DNA of 64,000 nucleotides from Euzebya sp. (lineage in GTDB: Bacteria; Actinomycetota; Nitriliruptoria; Euzebyales; Euzebyaceae): contig NZ_CAXQBR010000051.1 of NCBI RefSeq assembly GCF_964222135.1, positions 1-64,000 on the forward strand. Direction: 5' to 3'. Shown in pieces: positions 8,600-19,320 of this stretch (positions are counted from its first letter, which is position 1; every line of letters starts with the position of its first letter). Under the pieces are notes generated by a model that had not been told where the DNA came from, searched no databases, and saw nothing but the letters and a program-made list of their open reading frames with translations. Both the position numbers and the translations under genes were made by a program.

Positions 8600-11011
8600 A
8601 TGGACCTGTTCGCCCTGCTGCTGGTGCCCTACGCGGTCTTCGCGATCGCCTCCGCCGCGACCGGCACCCGCGCACCCCGCACCTCGGTCGCGCTCGCGCT
8701 CGTCCCGCACCTGATCGCCCTCGGCGTCGTCGTCCGCCTCGCCCCGCAGGTCCTGGACGGCGATCGGGTGGCGGCCTCCATCCAGTGGGTGGACCTCCTC
8801 GACCTGTCCCTCGGGTTGCAGGTGGACGCCCTCGCACTGGTCATGGTGGGCCTGATCGCCGGCATCGGGATCCTCGTGGTCCTCTTCGGCGCCGGGTACA
8901 CCGGCTGGAGCTCGAAGATGGGACCGCTCCTCGGCGGGCTGGTCGCGTTCGCCGGCGCGATGCAGCTGCTGGTCGTGGCCGACGACATCCTGACGCTGTA
9001 CGTGGGCTGGGAGCTCACCTCGATCGCGTCGTTCGGCCTGATCGGCCAGAGCCACCACTCCCAGGCCGCGCGGGACGCCGCCCGGCAGGCCCTGATCACG
9101 ACCGCCGCCGGCGGGCTCGCGATGCTGGCCGGCCTGGTCGCGCTCGGGCAGGCGACGGGCGAGTGGACCCTGACCGGGCTCGCCGAGGCGGCGCCCGGCC
9201 CCGGCGGCGTCGTCGAGCTGGCGGTGGTCCTGGTCGTCCTCGGCGCGGCGACGAAGTCCGCGCAGGTGCCCTTCGCGACCTGGTTGCCGGGGGCGATGGC
9301 CGCACCGACGCCGGTCAGCGCCTACCTGCACTCCGCCACGATGGTGAAGGCCGGCGTGTACCTGCTGCTCAGGATGAGCCCGGTGCTCGAGGGCACCGAC
9401 ACCTGGACCCCGCTGGTGGTGGCGTTCGGCAGCGTCACGCTGCTCACCGCCGGCTGGCGCGCGCTGCAGGCGGACGACGCGAAGCAGCTGCTGGCGTGGT
9501 CCACGGTGAGCCAGCTCGGCCTGCTCGTGACCGCGATCGGGATCGGCGGCGAGGAGGCCCTGCTCGGCGCGCTGGCCCTGGTCCTCGCCCACGCCGTCGC
9601 GAAGGCCGGGCTGTTCATGACCGTCGGCGCCGTCGACGTCGCCACCGGCACGCGCCAGCTGCCCGAGATGGCCGGCGTGTGGCGGCGGTTCCCGGTGCTC
9701 GGCGTCGCGGTCGTCCTGTGCGGCGCCTCGCTCGCCGGCATCCCGCTGCTCGCGGGCTTCGTCGCGAAGGAGGAGGTCCTCGCCGGCCTCCTCCACCAGG
9801 ACGCGCTGGGCACCTGGATGGCGGTCGCGGTGGCCGTCGGCTCGGGGTTCACCGTGGCCTACACCCTCCGGCTGGTGCGCGCGGGCCTGGGGTCGTCGGC
9901 GCCCGCCGCGGACCACGGGGTGGACCGCCCCGCGGTCGCCGGCTGGCGGCTGGCGCTCCTGTCCTGGCCGGCCGCCGCGCTTGGCGCGATCAGCCTGGTC
10001 GTCGGCTGGTTCCCCGGCGTGCAGGACCGGCCGGTCGGGGCGGCGCTCGGCGTGATCGCCGAGGTGTCGGAGACGCCGCACCTCTACCTGTGGCACGGCT
10101 TCACGGTCGCGCTCGGGCTGTCCGCGCTGGCGATCGGCGGAGGTCTCGCGGTGGAGCGGTGGCTCGGCGTCCGCCACGCACCCCGGCTGTGGCCGCCGGC
10201 ACCTGCCGGGACGTTCACCCGCGGCCACGACCTGCTCACCTCGAGCGCCCGCCGGCTGTCGTCGGTCACCCAGAGCGGATCGCTGCCGGTGTACCTCACC
10301 ACCCTGTTCACGGTGCTCGTCGTCGTGCCGGGGATCCCGCTGGTCGCCGCCGCGGTGGAGGAGGGTGCAGTCCGCGGCAGCCCCCTCTCGATCGGTGACA
10401 CCATGCTGGTGCTCGCCATCGCCGGCGCCGCGATCGTCACCGAGCGCACGGATCAGCGGTTCGCCGCGGTCCTGTCCCTCGGCGCGGTCGGGTTCGGCGT
10501 CGCGCTGGTGTTCGTCCGCTGGGGGGCGCCGGACCTCGCGCTGACCCAGCTGATCGTCGAGACCCTGAGCCTCCTCCTGTTCGTGCTGGCCCTCCGCGAC
10601 CTGCCGCAGCGCTTCGGGCCCCAACCGGCGGCCATCAGCCGGTCGGTGCGGTGGATCGTCGCCACCTGCGTCGGCGCGATGGTCACGACCTTCACCCTCG
10701 TCGCCGGCGCGGCGCGGACCGCGACCCCGCCGGCGGCCGAGCTGATGGCCATCGCCGAGCCCGACGGCGGCGGCAAGAACGTCGTGAACGTGATCCTGAC
10801 CGACATCCGCGGCCTGGACACCCTGGGCGAGATCACCGTGCTGGTCGTCGCCGCGGTCGGCGTCGCGCTGCTCGTCGGCCTGTCGGCGTGGCGCGAGGGA
10901 CAGGACCTGACCGCCGACGAGCTCGAGGACCGCGCGACCCCCGAGGAGACCCCCGGTGGCGGCGCTGAACCCATGGGCGCGTCCACGGTCGAGGGGGAGG
11001 TGGGTCGATGA
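8600..11011 (+). CDS. mrpA: Na+/H+ antiporter subunit A (with fused MbhD/E-like C-terminus)
   Basis: Largest subunit of the multi-subunit Mrp cation/proton antiporter, related to complex I NuoL. The 803 residues comprise a NuoL-like core of about 14-16 helices with the conserved glutamate region (LYVGWELTSIASFGLIG) and lysine helices. A C-terminal region after about residue 590 (RFAAVLSLGAVGFGVALVF) matches the MbhD/E-type extension found in full-length MrpA. It starts six bases after the upstream hypothetical gene and overlaps mrpB by 4 bp. The complex expels Na+ and supports pH homeostasis, which fits a saline or alkaline habitat. Confidence 0.95.
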   Translation: MDLFALLLVPYAVFAIASAATGTRAPRTSVALALVPHLIALGVVVRLAPQVLDGDRVAASIQWVDLLDLSLGLQVDALALVMVGLIAGIGILVVLFGAGYTGWSSKMGPLLGGLVAFAGAMQLLVVADDILTLYVGWELTSIASFGLIGQSHHSQAARDAARQALITTAAGGLAMLAGLVALGQATGEWTLTGLAEAAPGPGGVVELAVVLVVLGAATKSAQVPFATWLPGAMAAPTPVSAYLHSATMVKAGVYLLLRMSPVLEGTDTWTPLVVAFGSVTLLTAGWRALQADDAKQLLAWSTVSQLGLLVTAIGIGGEEALLGALALVLAHAVAKAGLFMTVGAVDVATGTRQLPEMAGVWRRFPVLGVAVVLCGASLAGIPLLAGFVAKEEVLAGLLHQDALGTWMAVAVAVGSGFTVAYTLRLVRAGLGSSAPAADHGVDRPAVAGWRLALLSWPAAALGAISLVVGWFPGVQDRPVGAALGVIAEVSETPHLYLWHGFTVALGLSALAIGGGLAVERWLGVRHAPRLWPPAPAGTFTRGHDLLTSSARRLSSVTQSGSLPVYLTTLFTVLVVVPGIPLVAAAVEEGAVRGSPLSIGDTMLVLAIAGAAIVTERTDQRFAAVLSLGAVGFGVALVFVRWGAPDLALTQLIVETLSLLLFVLALRDLPQRFGPQPAAISRSVRWIVATCVGAMVTTFTLVAGAARTATPPAAELMAIAEPDGGGKNVVNVILTDIRGLDTLGEITVLVVAAVGVALLVGLSAWREGQDLTADELEDRATPEETPGGGAEPMGASTVEGEVGR

Positions 11012-11463
11012 GGTCCGCGCTGCTGCGCGACGGCGACCGGGTGCTGGTGCACCCGCTGGTGCTGTTCGCCCTGTACCTGCTGATGGCCGGGCACAACCGC
11101 CCCGGCGGGGGGTTCGTCGCGGGGCTGACCCTGACCGCCGCCGTGGTGCTCCGGGCCCAGGCGCGCAGCACCGCCGACGCCATGCGGCTCCTGTGGGTCC
11201 GCCCGACCGTGCTGCTGGCCGTCGGGCTGGGCACGGCGGCCCTCGTCGCCCTCTGGCCCCTCGCCATCAGCGGTGGCGTCCTCGACCAGCCGTTCGTCGA
11301 GTTCGACGTCCCGTTCTTCCACCACGTGAAGCTGACCTCGGCGTTCGTCTTCGACATCGGCGTCGCCCTGGTCGTGGTCGGCATGGCCGGCGCGATCCTC
11401 GAGGCGTTCGGTGACGAGGCGGTCTCCGAGGACACCCCCGACATCTCGGAGGAGCCCACGTGA
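11008..11463 (+). CDS. mrpB: Mrp antiporter subunit B
   Basis: Small membrane subunit of the Mrp antiporter, 151 residues and about four helices. The hallmark loop GHNRPGGGFVAGL follows the first helix. It starts by ATGA overlap with mrpA and ends by overlap with mrpC, so its synthesis is coupled to both. The acidic tail (EAVSEDTPDISEEPT) is typical of the family. Confidence 0.95.
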   Translation: MRSALLRDGDRVLVHPLVLFALYLLMAGHNRPGGGFVAGLTLTAAVVLRAQARSTADAMRLLWVRPTVLLAVGLGTAALVALWPLAISGGVLDQPFVEFDVPFFHHVKLTSAFVFDIGVALVVVGMAGAILEAFGDEAVSEDTPDISEEPT

Positions 11464-11842
11464 TCATCGAGGCGGCGATCCTCGCCGGGGTCCTGGCGGC
11501 CCTCGGCGTCGCCCAGCTGCTCCAGCGCACCCTCACGCGGATCGTGATCGGGGTCGCCCTGCTCGGCCAGGCCGCGAACCTCGTCCTGCTGGTCGCCGGG
11601 GGACCGGCGGGGAACCCCCCGCTGGTCGGTGCCGAGGACCCGATCAGCGACCCGTTGCCGCAGGCGTTCGCGCTGACCGCCATCGTGATCACGTTCGCGA
11701 TGCTCGCGTTCCTGCTCGCGCTCGCCTGGCGCGACGCGAAGCTCACCGGAGAGGACCGGGTGGAGGACGACATCGAGGATCGACGCGTGGCGCGGATGCG
11801 CGACGAGGAGGAGCAGCGCCAGCACCAGGAGGTCGGCGAGAC

Positions 11843-11846
<4 letters not shown>
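11460..11846 (+). CDS. mrpC: Mrp antiporter subunit C
   Basis: NuoK-like subunit of the Mrp complex. Its 128 residues hold three helices, with the conserved GVALLGQAANLVLL segment and DPLPQAFALTAIVI. A charged tail of about 35 residues follows the last helix and is longer than in many homologues. It overlaps mrpB by 4 bp and the GTG start of mrpD by 4 bp. Confidence 0.94.
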
Positions 11847-13338
<1,492 letters not shown>

Positions 13339-13339
<1 letters not shown>

Positions 13340-13848
13340 TGCGCCGCGTCGTCGCCGTCGTCCTGCTCACCGCGATGTGGGTGGCCCTGTGGGGCGACCT
13401 GAGCGCCGGCACCGCCGGCGCCGGGCTGATCGCCGCCATCGCGGTCGTGACGATCGTCCCGAACCCCCTCCCCGAGCGCGACCTGGTGTTCCGGCCCGCC
13501 CGCGCCGCGTGGTTCGTGGTGATGTTCGTCCGCGACCTCGTCGTGTCGACCGCCTCGGTCGCCCGCCTGGTCGTGTCACCGGGCGCGCGCGACGTGCACG
13601 GCACGTTCATCACCGTGCAGCTGTCCGAGCGCGGCCACGCCGTCCGGACGATCATCGCCCACTCGATCTCGCTCACCCCCGGGACGCTGACGGTGGACGT
13701 CGAGGAGGACGGCCGCACCCTGCACGTCCACGTCATCCAGGCCGCCGAGGAGCAGGCCGCCCGCGCCTCCATCGCGGCGCTCGAGGAGCGCGCGATCGCC
13801 GCGTTCGCGCCGGAGCGGGCCGACCTGCCGGCGGAGGAGGTCCGCTGA
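13339..13848 (+). CDS. mrpE: Mrp antiporter subunit E
   Basis: MrpE-family subunit of 169 residues needed for assembly of the antiporter. It has two or three N-terminal helices followed by the conserved soluble part (ERGHAVRTIIAHSISLTPGT, then VDVEEDGRTLHVHVI). The GTG start overlaps the mrpD stop by one base. The ATG of mrpF overlaps its own stop in the same way. Confidence 0.94.
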
Positions 13849-14129
13849 TGGACAGCTCGACGGTGTTCGACGTCGTCACCGGCATCGCGCTCGGCCTGCA
13901 GGTGCTGGCGGCGGTGGTCTGCGTCGTCAAGATCGGCACCTGCCGCCACCTGCAGGACCGCATCGTGGCGCTCGACCTGCTGCTCGCCGTCGTCGTGGGC
14001 GGGGCGGCGATCTACTCCGCGCGGGAGGGGTTGACCGCCTTCCTCGACGTGCTGGTCGTCGGCGTGCTGATCACCTTCATCGGGTCCATCCTGGCTGCCC
14101 GCCTGCTGACCTCGGACCGGCCGCGATGA
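13848..14129 (+). CDS. mrpF: Mrp antiporter subunit F
   Basis: Three-helix subunit of 93 residues. The DRIVALDLLLAVVVGGAAIY segment carries the conserved aspartate pair, and the protein has normal length. Stop-start overlaps with mrpE (TGATG) and mrpG (ATGA) show continuous coupling through the operon. Confidence 0.94.
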   Translation: MDSSTVFDVVTGIALGLQVLAAVVCVVKIGTCRHLQDRIVALDLLLAVVVGGAAIYSAREGLTAFLDVLVVGVLITFIGSILAARLLTSDRPR

Positions 14130-14461
14130 TGGTCCTCGCCGCCCTGCTGATCCTGACCGGGTCGTGCCTGGCCCTGCTCGCCGCGGCGGGGCTGTTCCGG
14201 CTGCCCGAGGTGTACGGCCGGATGCACGCCGCCACCAAGCCCGCCGTGCTCGGCCTCGTGCTCATGCTCGTCGGGGCGGCCATCGAGCTCGGCGACGCGT
14301 CGGCCACCGTGCGGCTCCTCCTCGCCGCTGCGCTGCAGATGTTCACCGCACCCGTGGCGATGCACGCCGTCGGTCGGGCCGTGGGCCGATCGTGGGTCGC
14401 GCGGTCCTCCGACCTGTCGTGGCCGCCGCCCGACGGGGCCGCGCCCGGGCAGGTGCCGTAG
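14126..14461 (+). CDS. mrpG: Mrp antiporter subunit G
   Basis: Last subunit of the antiporter, 111 residues with three helices. The family signature GLFRLPEVYGRMHAATKPA is intact. It begins at ATG 14126 overlapping mrpF; the next codon is also ATG. The operon thus carries the full canonical order A to G in one transcript. Confidence 0.94.
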   Translation: MMVLAALLILTGSCLALLAAAGLFRLPEVYGRMHAATKPAVLGLVLMLVGAAIELGDASATVRLLLAAALQMFTAPVAMHAVGRAVGRSWVARSSDLSWPPPDGAAPGQVP

Positions 14462-14509
14462 CCGACCCCGCGGCGGCCCCGGCGTCGCCCGACCGGCTAC
14501 CGTCTCGGG

Positions 14510-16219
14510 GTGGCCGGGCACAGGGGTGAGCAGACGGGCGGTCCCGCGATGGGGACCACGGCCCGGCCCGCGCCCGTCCCCACCTTCGCCCCGCTCGGGG
14601 AGGCGGCCTACCGGACGGTCTGGAGCGCGTCGGTCGTCAGCAACCTCGGCACGTTCCTGCAGCTGACCGCCGGGCCGTGGCTGATGAACGAGCTCACCGG
14701 CTCCCCGTTCATGGTCAGCCTCGTGACGTCCGCCCTGACCCTGCCGCGACTGCTGCTGACGATCCCGGCCGGGGCCCTCGCTGACGCCTTCGACCGCCGC
14801 AACCTGATGATCACCGGCAGCGCGGTCAGCGGCCTGTCGACCGCCGCGATGGCCGTCCTGGCCTGGACCGACGCGATCACGCCCGCCCTGCTGCTGTCCC
14901 TGACCTTCGGCCTCGGCGTGGGCAGCGCGATCACCCTCCCGGCCCAGCAGACCCTGGTCCCCGACCTGGTCCCCGCCCCGCTCCGGGCGCAGGCCATCAC
15001 GCTGAACTCCGCCGCCTTCAACGTCGCCCGCGCGGTCGGGCCCTCCCTCGGCGGGCTGCTGGTCGGTGCGGGGTTGACCGCGACGTCGTTCGGCCTGAAC
15101 GCCGCCACGTTCACCCTCGTCATCGGCGTGCTGCTCAGCTTCCCGCGACAGCCGGCCGAGGACGATTCGCGCGGTCACCTCTGGCGGGCCGCGGCCCTCG
15201 GGATGCGCTACGTGCGCTTCACCCAGCCGATCCGGGTGCTGATCGCCGTCACCGGCGCGTTCGTGCTGACCGCGAGCAGCGTGCAGACGCTCCTGCCGAC
15301 CGTCGTCTCGGACGACCTCGCGCTCGGCGCGACCGGGTTCGGCCTGCTGTACGGGGTGTTCGGGCTGGGGGCGCTCGCCGGCGTCGTGGGTCGGGAGCGC
15401 GCCCGGTTGCGGCTGGGACGACACATGCTGCCGGGGGCGGTCACCGCGTTCGGCATCGGCGGGGTCGTCTTCGGGCTGGCGCCCGGCCCGCTCGTCGCCG
15501 GCGTCGGCCTCGCCCTCAGCGGGGTGGCCTGGACCTGGACGCTGATCACCCTGAACGCCTCGATCCAGACACTGGCGCCGCGGTGGATCAGGGGCCGGGT
15601 CGTCAGCCTGTACCTGCTGGCCGTGGGGCTCCAGCCCATCGGCGCCTTCACGGCGGGCGCCATCGCCGAGGGCATCGGCTCGGGGCGTTCGGTCGCCGTC
15701 CTGTGCGCCGGCACCGCCGTGCTCGGGGTTGTCGCGTTCCGCCTCGACCTGCCGGTCCTCGGCGACATCGCCGAGCCGGCGCCGCCCGAGGACTTCGCCA
15801 TCCCGCGCCACGCCGAGCAGGTCGCCGGCACCCCGGTCCTGGTCGCCACGACCATCGAGGTCGACCCCGACGACATCGAGGACCTCCTCGCCGACATGCG
15901 CGAGCTCCGCCGCATGCGCTTCCGCACCGGCGCGCACCGCTGGTCGCTGTACCGCGACGCCGACCGGCCGCACCGGATCACCGAGTTCTTCACCGTCGCG
16001 GACTGGGAGGAGCACCTCGCCCAGCACGCCCGCATCGACGTGGCCGCCGCGGCGGTGCTCGCCAAGGTCCGCAGCTACGACCGCGCCGGTGGCCCGGTCA
16101 CCCGCCACCTGGCGGGCCTCGACATCCTGAACCCCGTGTCGAAGCCCATCGCCGAGCAGCTGCTCACCGTCCACTCCGAGCTGCACGCCACGGACGGGTC
16201 GATGCCGCTCGAGGGCTGA
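14510..16219 (+). CDS. MFS exporter (EntS-like) with C-terminal monooxygenase-like domain
   Basis: Major-facilitator transporter of the MFS_3 (enterobactin exporter-like) type. Residues about 30-420 hold 12 helices (VVSNLGTFLQLTAGPWLMNE at the start). The last 130 residues form a soluble domain beginning VLVATTIEVDPDD, resembling antibiotic-biosynthesis-monooxygenase ferredoxin folds; this arrangement is common in the family. The start is either GTG 14510 or ATG 14549; the latter lies closer to the first helix. It follows mrpG by 48 bp and may be cotranscribed. The substrate is unknown. Confidence 0.88.
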   Translation: MAGHRGEQTGGPAMGTTARPAPVPTFAPLGEAAYRTVWSASVVSNLGTFLQLTAGPWLMNELTGSPFMVSLVTSALTLPRLLLTIPAGALADAFDRRNLMITGSAVSGLSTAAMAVLAWTDAITPALLLSLTFGLGVGSAITLPAQQTLVPDLVPAPLRAQAITLNSAAFNVARAVGPSLGGLLVGAGLTATSFGLNAATFTLVIGVLLSFPRQPAEDDSRGHLWRAAALGMRYVRFTQPIRVLIAVTGAFVLTASSVQTLLPTVVSDDLALGATGFGLLYGVFGLGALAGVVGRERARLRLGRHMLPGAVTAFGIGGVVFGLAPGPLVAGVGLALSGVAWTWTLITLNASIQTLAPRWIRGRVVSLYLLAVGLQPIGAFTAGAIAEGIGSGRSVAVLCAGTAVLGVVAFRLDLPVLGDIAEPAPPEDFAIPRHAEQVAGTPVLVATTIEVDPDDIEDLLADMRELRRMRFRTGAHRWSLYRDADRPHRITEFFTVADWEEHLAQHARIDVAAAAVLAKVRSYDRAGGPVTRHLAGLDILNPVSKPIAEQLLTVHSELHATDGSMPLEG

Positions 16220-16240
16220 GCCCGCCGGCGGGTGCTGGCC

Positions 16241-17236
16241 CTACGCCTCCGGATCGGCCATGCGGACGCGCACCACCCGGTCGCCCGGCCGCACCTCGAC
16301 CTCGCCGCCGGTGAGGGGCACGACCTCACCGTCCCGGACGACGCCGAGGGTCACGCCGGCACCCGTGGCGTCCGGGTCGTGGATCTCCTCGACCATCTCG
16401 ATGCCCTCCCCGGCGCTGATCAGGTCCTCGATCAGGGCGACGTGGCTCGGGTGGGTGATCGCCGTCCCGAGCAACCGACCCGTGGCCTCGTCCGCGGTCA
16501 CCACGCTGTCCGCGCCCGACCGGGTCAGCAGGCGCGTGTTCTCGTCCTCCTTCGCCGACGCCGAGATCGTGACGTCGGGGTTGAGGTCCCGGATGGTCAG
16601 GACGGTGAGGACCGCCGAGTCGTCGGCGTCGAGCGACACCACCACCCCGCGGGCGCGGTCCACGCCGGCGTCGAGCAGGACCTCGGACCGGGTGGCGTCA
16701 CCGGTCACGACGGCGTACCCGCACGCCTGGGCCGCCCTGACCGCGTGATCGGCGACCTCGACCACGACGATCGCGTCGCGCTCGTGGCCCTGGCCGACCA
16801 GCGCCTCGGCCGCGGCACGGCCCTTGGTGCCGAACCCGCAGATGATGAAGTGCTCGTTCACGCGTTCCCTCCACCGACGTCTCCGCACGCCCTCGCGCCA
16901 CCGGTCGGTGAGCACCTCGACGGTCGTGCCCACCAGCAGGATGAGGAACGTCACGCGGATGGGTGTCACGACCAGCGCGGTGACGAGCCGCGCGGTGCTC
17001 GAGACAGGAGCGATGTCGCCGTACCCCGTCGTCGTCACCGCCACCGTCGCGTAGTACAGGGCGTCGATGGCGCCCACGTCCCCGTCCGACACGTCGCTGT
17101 AGCCGTCGGGGTCGATGAGGACCAGCGCCGTGACGACGGCCACGAGCACGAGGGCGGCCAGGACCCGGCGGGTCAGGACCCGCGCGGGGGTCGCCTGCCG
17201 GCCCGGGAGGCGCACGCGGCTCTCTGGCGTTGACAT
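16241..17236 (-). CDS. Two-helix potassium channel with RCK (TrkA-N) domain
   Basis: MthK-like K+ channel of 331 residues. Two membrane helices flank the selectivity filter TTTGYGD (near residue 70). A Rossmann RCK domain follows from about 130 (FIICGFGTKGRAAAEAL), then a C-terminal TrkA-C-like domain rich in V and G. Unlike classical MthK, the aspartate-rich ligand site is not obvious. It is convergent with the MFS gene. Together with Mrp it makes this an ion-homeostasis neighbourhood. Confidence 0.93.
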   Translation of the reverse strand: MSTPESRVRLPGRQATPARVLTRRVLAALVLVAVVTALVLIDPDGYSDVSDGDVGAIDALYYATVAVTTTGYGDIAPVSSTARLVTALVVTPIRVTFLILLVGTTVEVLTDRWREGVRRRRWRERVNEHFIICGFGTKGRAAAEALVGQGHERDAIVVVEVADHAVRAAQACGYAVVTGDATRSEVLLDAGVDRARGVVVSLDADDSAVLTVLTIRDLNPDVTISASAKEDENTRLLTRSGADSVVTADEATGRLLGTAITHPSHVALIEDLISAGEGIEMVEEIHDPDATGAGVTLGVVRDGEVVPLTGGEVEVRPGDRVVRVRMADPEA

Positions 17237-17263
17237 CGCGGGGGCAGGGTACGTCGCGGCCGG

Positions 17264-17926
17264 TCAGCGCGAGTGGACCGGCTGGCCGTACGCGGCGAAG
17301 CGCGTCGCGACCCGTGCGATCTCCTCGTCGTCCAGCGCGACCGGGTCGCCGAGCGCGCGGGCCCGGCGGTGCACGCCGCAGAACCACTCGACGTCGAGGG
17401 CGAGGGCGAGCGCCGCGTCGAGGCCGCCGGCCACGGCGACCGCGCCGTGGTTGGCCATGAGGCACGCCGTCCGGTCCCCGCCGAGCGCCGCCGCGACGTT
17501 CCCGGCCAGCTCAGCCGACCCGTAGGTGGCGTAGTCCGCGCACGCGAGACCGCCCCGGCCGCCGAAGCGCGCGGCGACGTAGTGGACGGCGGGGACGGCC
17601 GCGCGCAGCGTCGCTGCTGCAGTGGCCTCGGGGGAGTGGGTGTGGACGATCGCCCCCACCTCCGGCCGGGCGGCCATCAGCGCGGCGTGGAGCCGCCACT
17701 CGCTGGTGGGGGTGCGGTCCCCCTCGACGACCTCGCCGTCGGCGTCGAGCAGCACCATGTCGGCCTCGGCCATCACCGCAGGGGGGATGCCGGAGGGCGT
17801 CACCAGCACGTGCGGCCCCACGCGGACGCTCAGGTTGCCGGATGCGTTCACGTTCAGGCCGGCGTCGTCCAGGCGGCGCGCGGCGTCGAGCAGCGCGGCC
17901 CGGTGGACGGGCAGGTCCGCGGTCAC
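17264..17926 (-). CDS. Class II aldolase (FucA/DrdA-like)
   Basis: Zinc-dependent aldolase of 220 residues. Visible are the active-site loop NASGNLSVR, the catalytic glutamate (PTSEWRLHAAL), the metal histidines (HTHSPEA) and ANHGAVAVAG. It resembles L-fuculose-phosphate aldolase more than the dehydratase MtnB. The GTG start overlaps the mtnA stop by 4 bp. The pair matches the DHAP shunt, where 5-(methylthio)ribulose-1-phosphate or 5-deoxyribulose-1-phosphate is split to dihydroxyacetone phosphate plus an aldehyde. No mtnC or mtnD neighbours are present, which favours this role over the classical methionine salvage route. Confidence 0.88.
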   Translation of the reverse strand: MTADLPVHRAALLDAARRLDDAGLNVNASGNLSVRVGPHVLVTPSGIPPAVMAEADMVLLDADGEVVEGDRTPTSEWRLHAALMAARPEVGAIVHTHSPEATAAATLRAAVPAVHYVAARFGGRGGLACADYATYGSAELAGNVAAALGGDRTACLMANHGAVAVAGGLDAALALALDVEWFCGVHRRARALGDPVALDDEEIARVATRFAAYGQPVHSR

Positions 17927-18957
17927 GCGGGCTCCGGCGTCGCCTGCATCGCGGCGGGCAGCTCGTCGGCGGTCAGCGCGCCCCGGTCGGTGAGGTAGGA
18001 GTCGACCAGGCGCGCCGGGGTGACGTCGAACCCCCAGTTGCGCGCGGGTGACCCCTCCGGGGCGACGCGGGTCCCGCCGAACGTCAGCACCTCGTCCGGG
18101 TCGCGCTCCTCGATCGGGATCGCGTCGCCGTCGGGGCAGGCCGCGTCGTAGGTCGAGGTCGGCGCGGCGCCGTGGAACCCGATGCCGCAGTCGCGCGCCG
18201 CGAGGGCCTTCAGGTACGTCCCGACCTTGTTGGCCACGTCCCCGTTGGCGGCGACGCGGTCCGCCCCGACCACGACGAGGTCGACCGCCCCGGTCCGCAG
18301 GAGGTGCCCCGCCGCGTTGTCGACCACGACGGTGTGGGGGACGCCGCGGTGGCCGAGCTCCCAGGCGGTCAGCGACGCGCCCTGGTTCCGCGGTCGGGTC
18401 TCGGACACCCACACGTGGACGGGGATGCCGGCCTGGTGGGCCAGGTACACCGGCGCGGTCGCGGTGCCCCACTCGACGCAGGCCAGCCAGCCGGCGTTGC
18501 AGTGGGTCATGACCTGCACCGGACGTCCGGTCCGCTGGTGGTGTGCCTCGATGAGGTCGAGGCCCGCCTCGCCGATCGACCGGCAGGCCCTGACGTCGTC
18601 GTCGGCCATCTGCTCGGCCAGGCGGCGGGCGGCTGCGCCGCGGGCGTCGACGGGAAGGTCGGCGACCTCCGCCCTGACGCGGTCGAGCGCCCAGCGGAGG
18701 TTCACCGCCGTCGGGCGGGTGGCTACCAGGCGGTCGGCGGACGCCGCCACCGCGTCGGGGTCCGCCGCCAGGGCCAGGGCCATGCCGTGGGCCGCGGCCA
18801 CGCCGATCAGCGGCGCGCCGCGGACCTGCATGTCGGCGATGCCGGTGGCGGCGTCCTCGAGGGTGCGCCACCGGACGGTCGTGGCCTGGTGCGGGAGGCG
18901 GGTCTGGTCGATGACGACGACGTCGTCACCGTCCCACCAGATGGGTCGCTCGAACAT
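17923..18957 (-). CDS. mtnA: Methylthioribose-1-phosphate isomerase
   Basis: Isomerises 5-methylthioribose-1-phosphate (and probably 5-deoxyribose-1-phosphate) to the ribulose form. The 344 residues show the family's core MQVRGAPLIGVAAAHGMAL, the catalytic cysteine (MTHCNAGWLAC, about residue 158) and the catalytic aspartate (VVGADRVAANGDVANKVGT). It is the first gene of a two-gene operon and is coupled to the class II aldolase by GTGA overlap. The substrate may be the by-product of radical-SAM enzymes or of polyamine synthesis. No phosphorylase or kinase that would supply it is next door. Confidence 0.95.
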   Translation of the reverse strand: MFERPIWWDGDDVVVIDQTRLPHQATTVRWRTLEDAATGIADMQVRGAPLIGVAAAHGMALALAADPDAVAASADRLVATRPTAVNLRWALDRVRAEVADLPVDARGAAARRLAEQMADDDVRACRSIGEAGLDLIEAHHQRTGRPVQVMTHCNAGWLACVEWGTATAPVYLAHQAGIPVHVWVSETRPRNQGASLTAWELGHRGVPHTVVVDNAAGHLLRTGAVDLVVVGADRVAANGDVANKVGTYLKALAARDCGIGFHGAAPTSTYDAACPDGDAIPIEERDPDEVLTFGGTRVAPEGSPARNWGFDVTPARLVDSYLTDRGALTADELPAAMQATPEPA

Positions 18958-18975
18958 GCGTCGAGGGTATGTGGC

Positions 18976-19320
18976 CTAGCCGGGGTCCGATCCCCCCTCG
19001 CGGGCACGATGGCCGCGGGCGACCTCGGTCGCGAGGGCATCGAGGCGCTGGGACCAGAAGGCGCGGAAGCCCCCGAGCCAGGCGTCGACCTCGCGGAGTG
19101 GGGAGGGGTCGAGCGCGTAGAGCCGGCGGGAGCCGTCGGCCCTGACGCGGGCGAAGCCGTTCTCGCGCAGCACCTTGAGGTGCTGGGACACCGCTGGTTG
19201 GGAGATCCCGAACTCGGCGGTGACCACGTCGGCGACGGCGCCGGACGGGTGCTCGCCGTCCGCCAGCACCTCGAGGATGCGGCGCCGGACGGGGTCCGCG
19301 AGGACCTCGAACGCGCCCAT
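18976..19320 (-). CDS. ArsR-family repressor
   Basis: Winged helix-turn-helix repressor of 114 residues. DPVRRRILEVL opens the DNA-binding fold, and the recognition helix is ISQPAVSQHLKVL. No metal-binding Cys/His pair is visible, so it is the SdpR-like non-metal type. It starts directly after the SRPBCC gene's stop. The pair shares a promoter containing a perfect 12-bp palindrome. ArsR genes of this kind usually repress their own SRPBCC partner's operon. Confidence 0.92.
   Translation of the reverse strand: MGAFEVLADPVRRRILEVLADGEHPSGAVADVVTAEFGISQPAVSQHLKVLRENGFARVRADGSRRLYALDPSPLREVDAWLGGFRAFWSQRLDALATEVARGHRAREGGSDPG

Noticed and set aside
17264-17926. MtnB dehydratase of classical methionine salvage
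   Set aside because: Sequence pattern is closer to fuculose-phosphate aldolase, and mtnC/mtnD are not neighbours.
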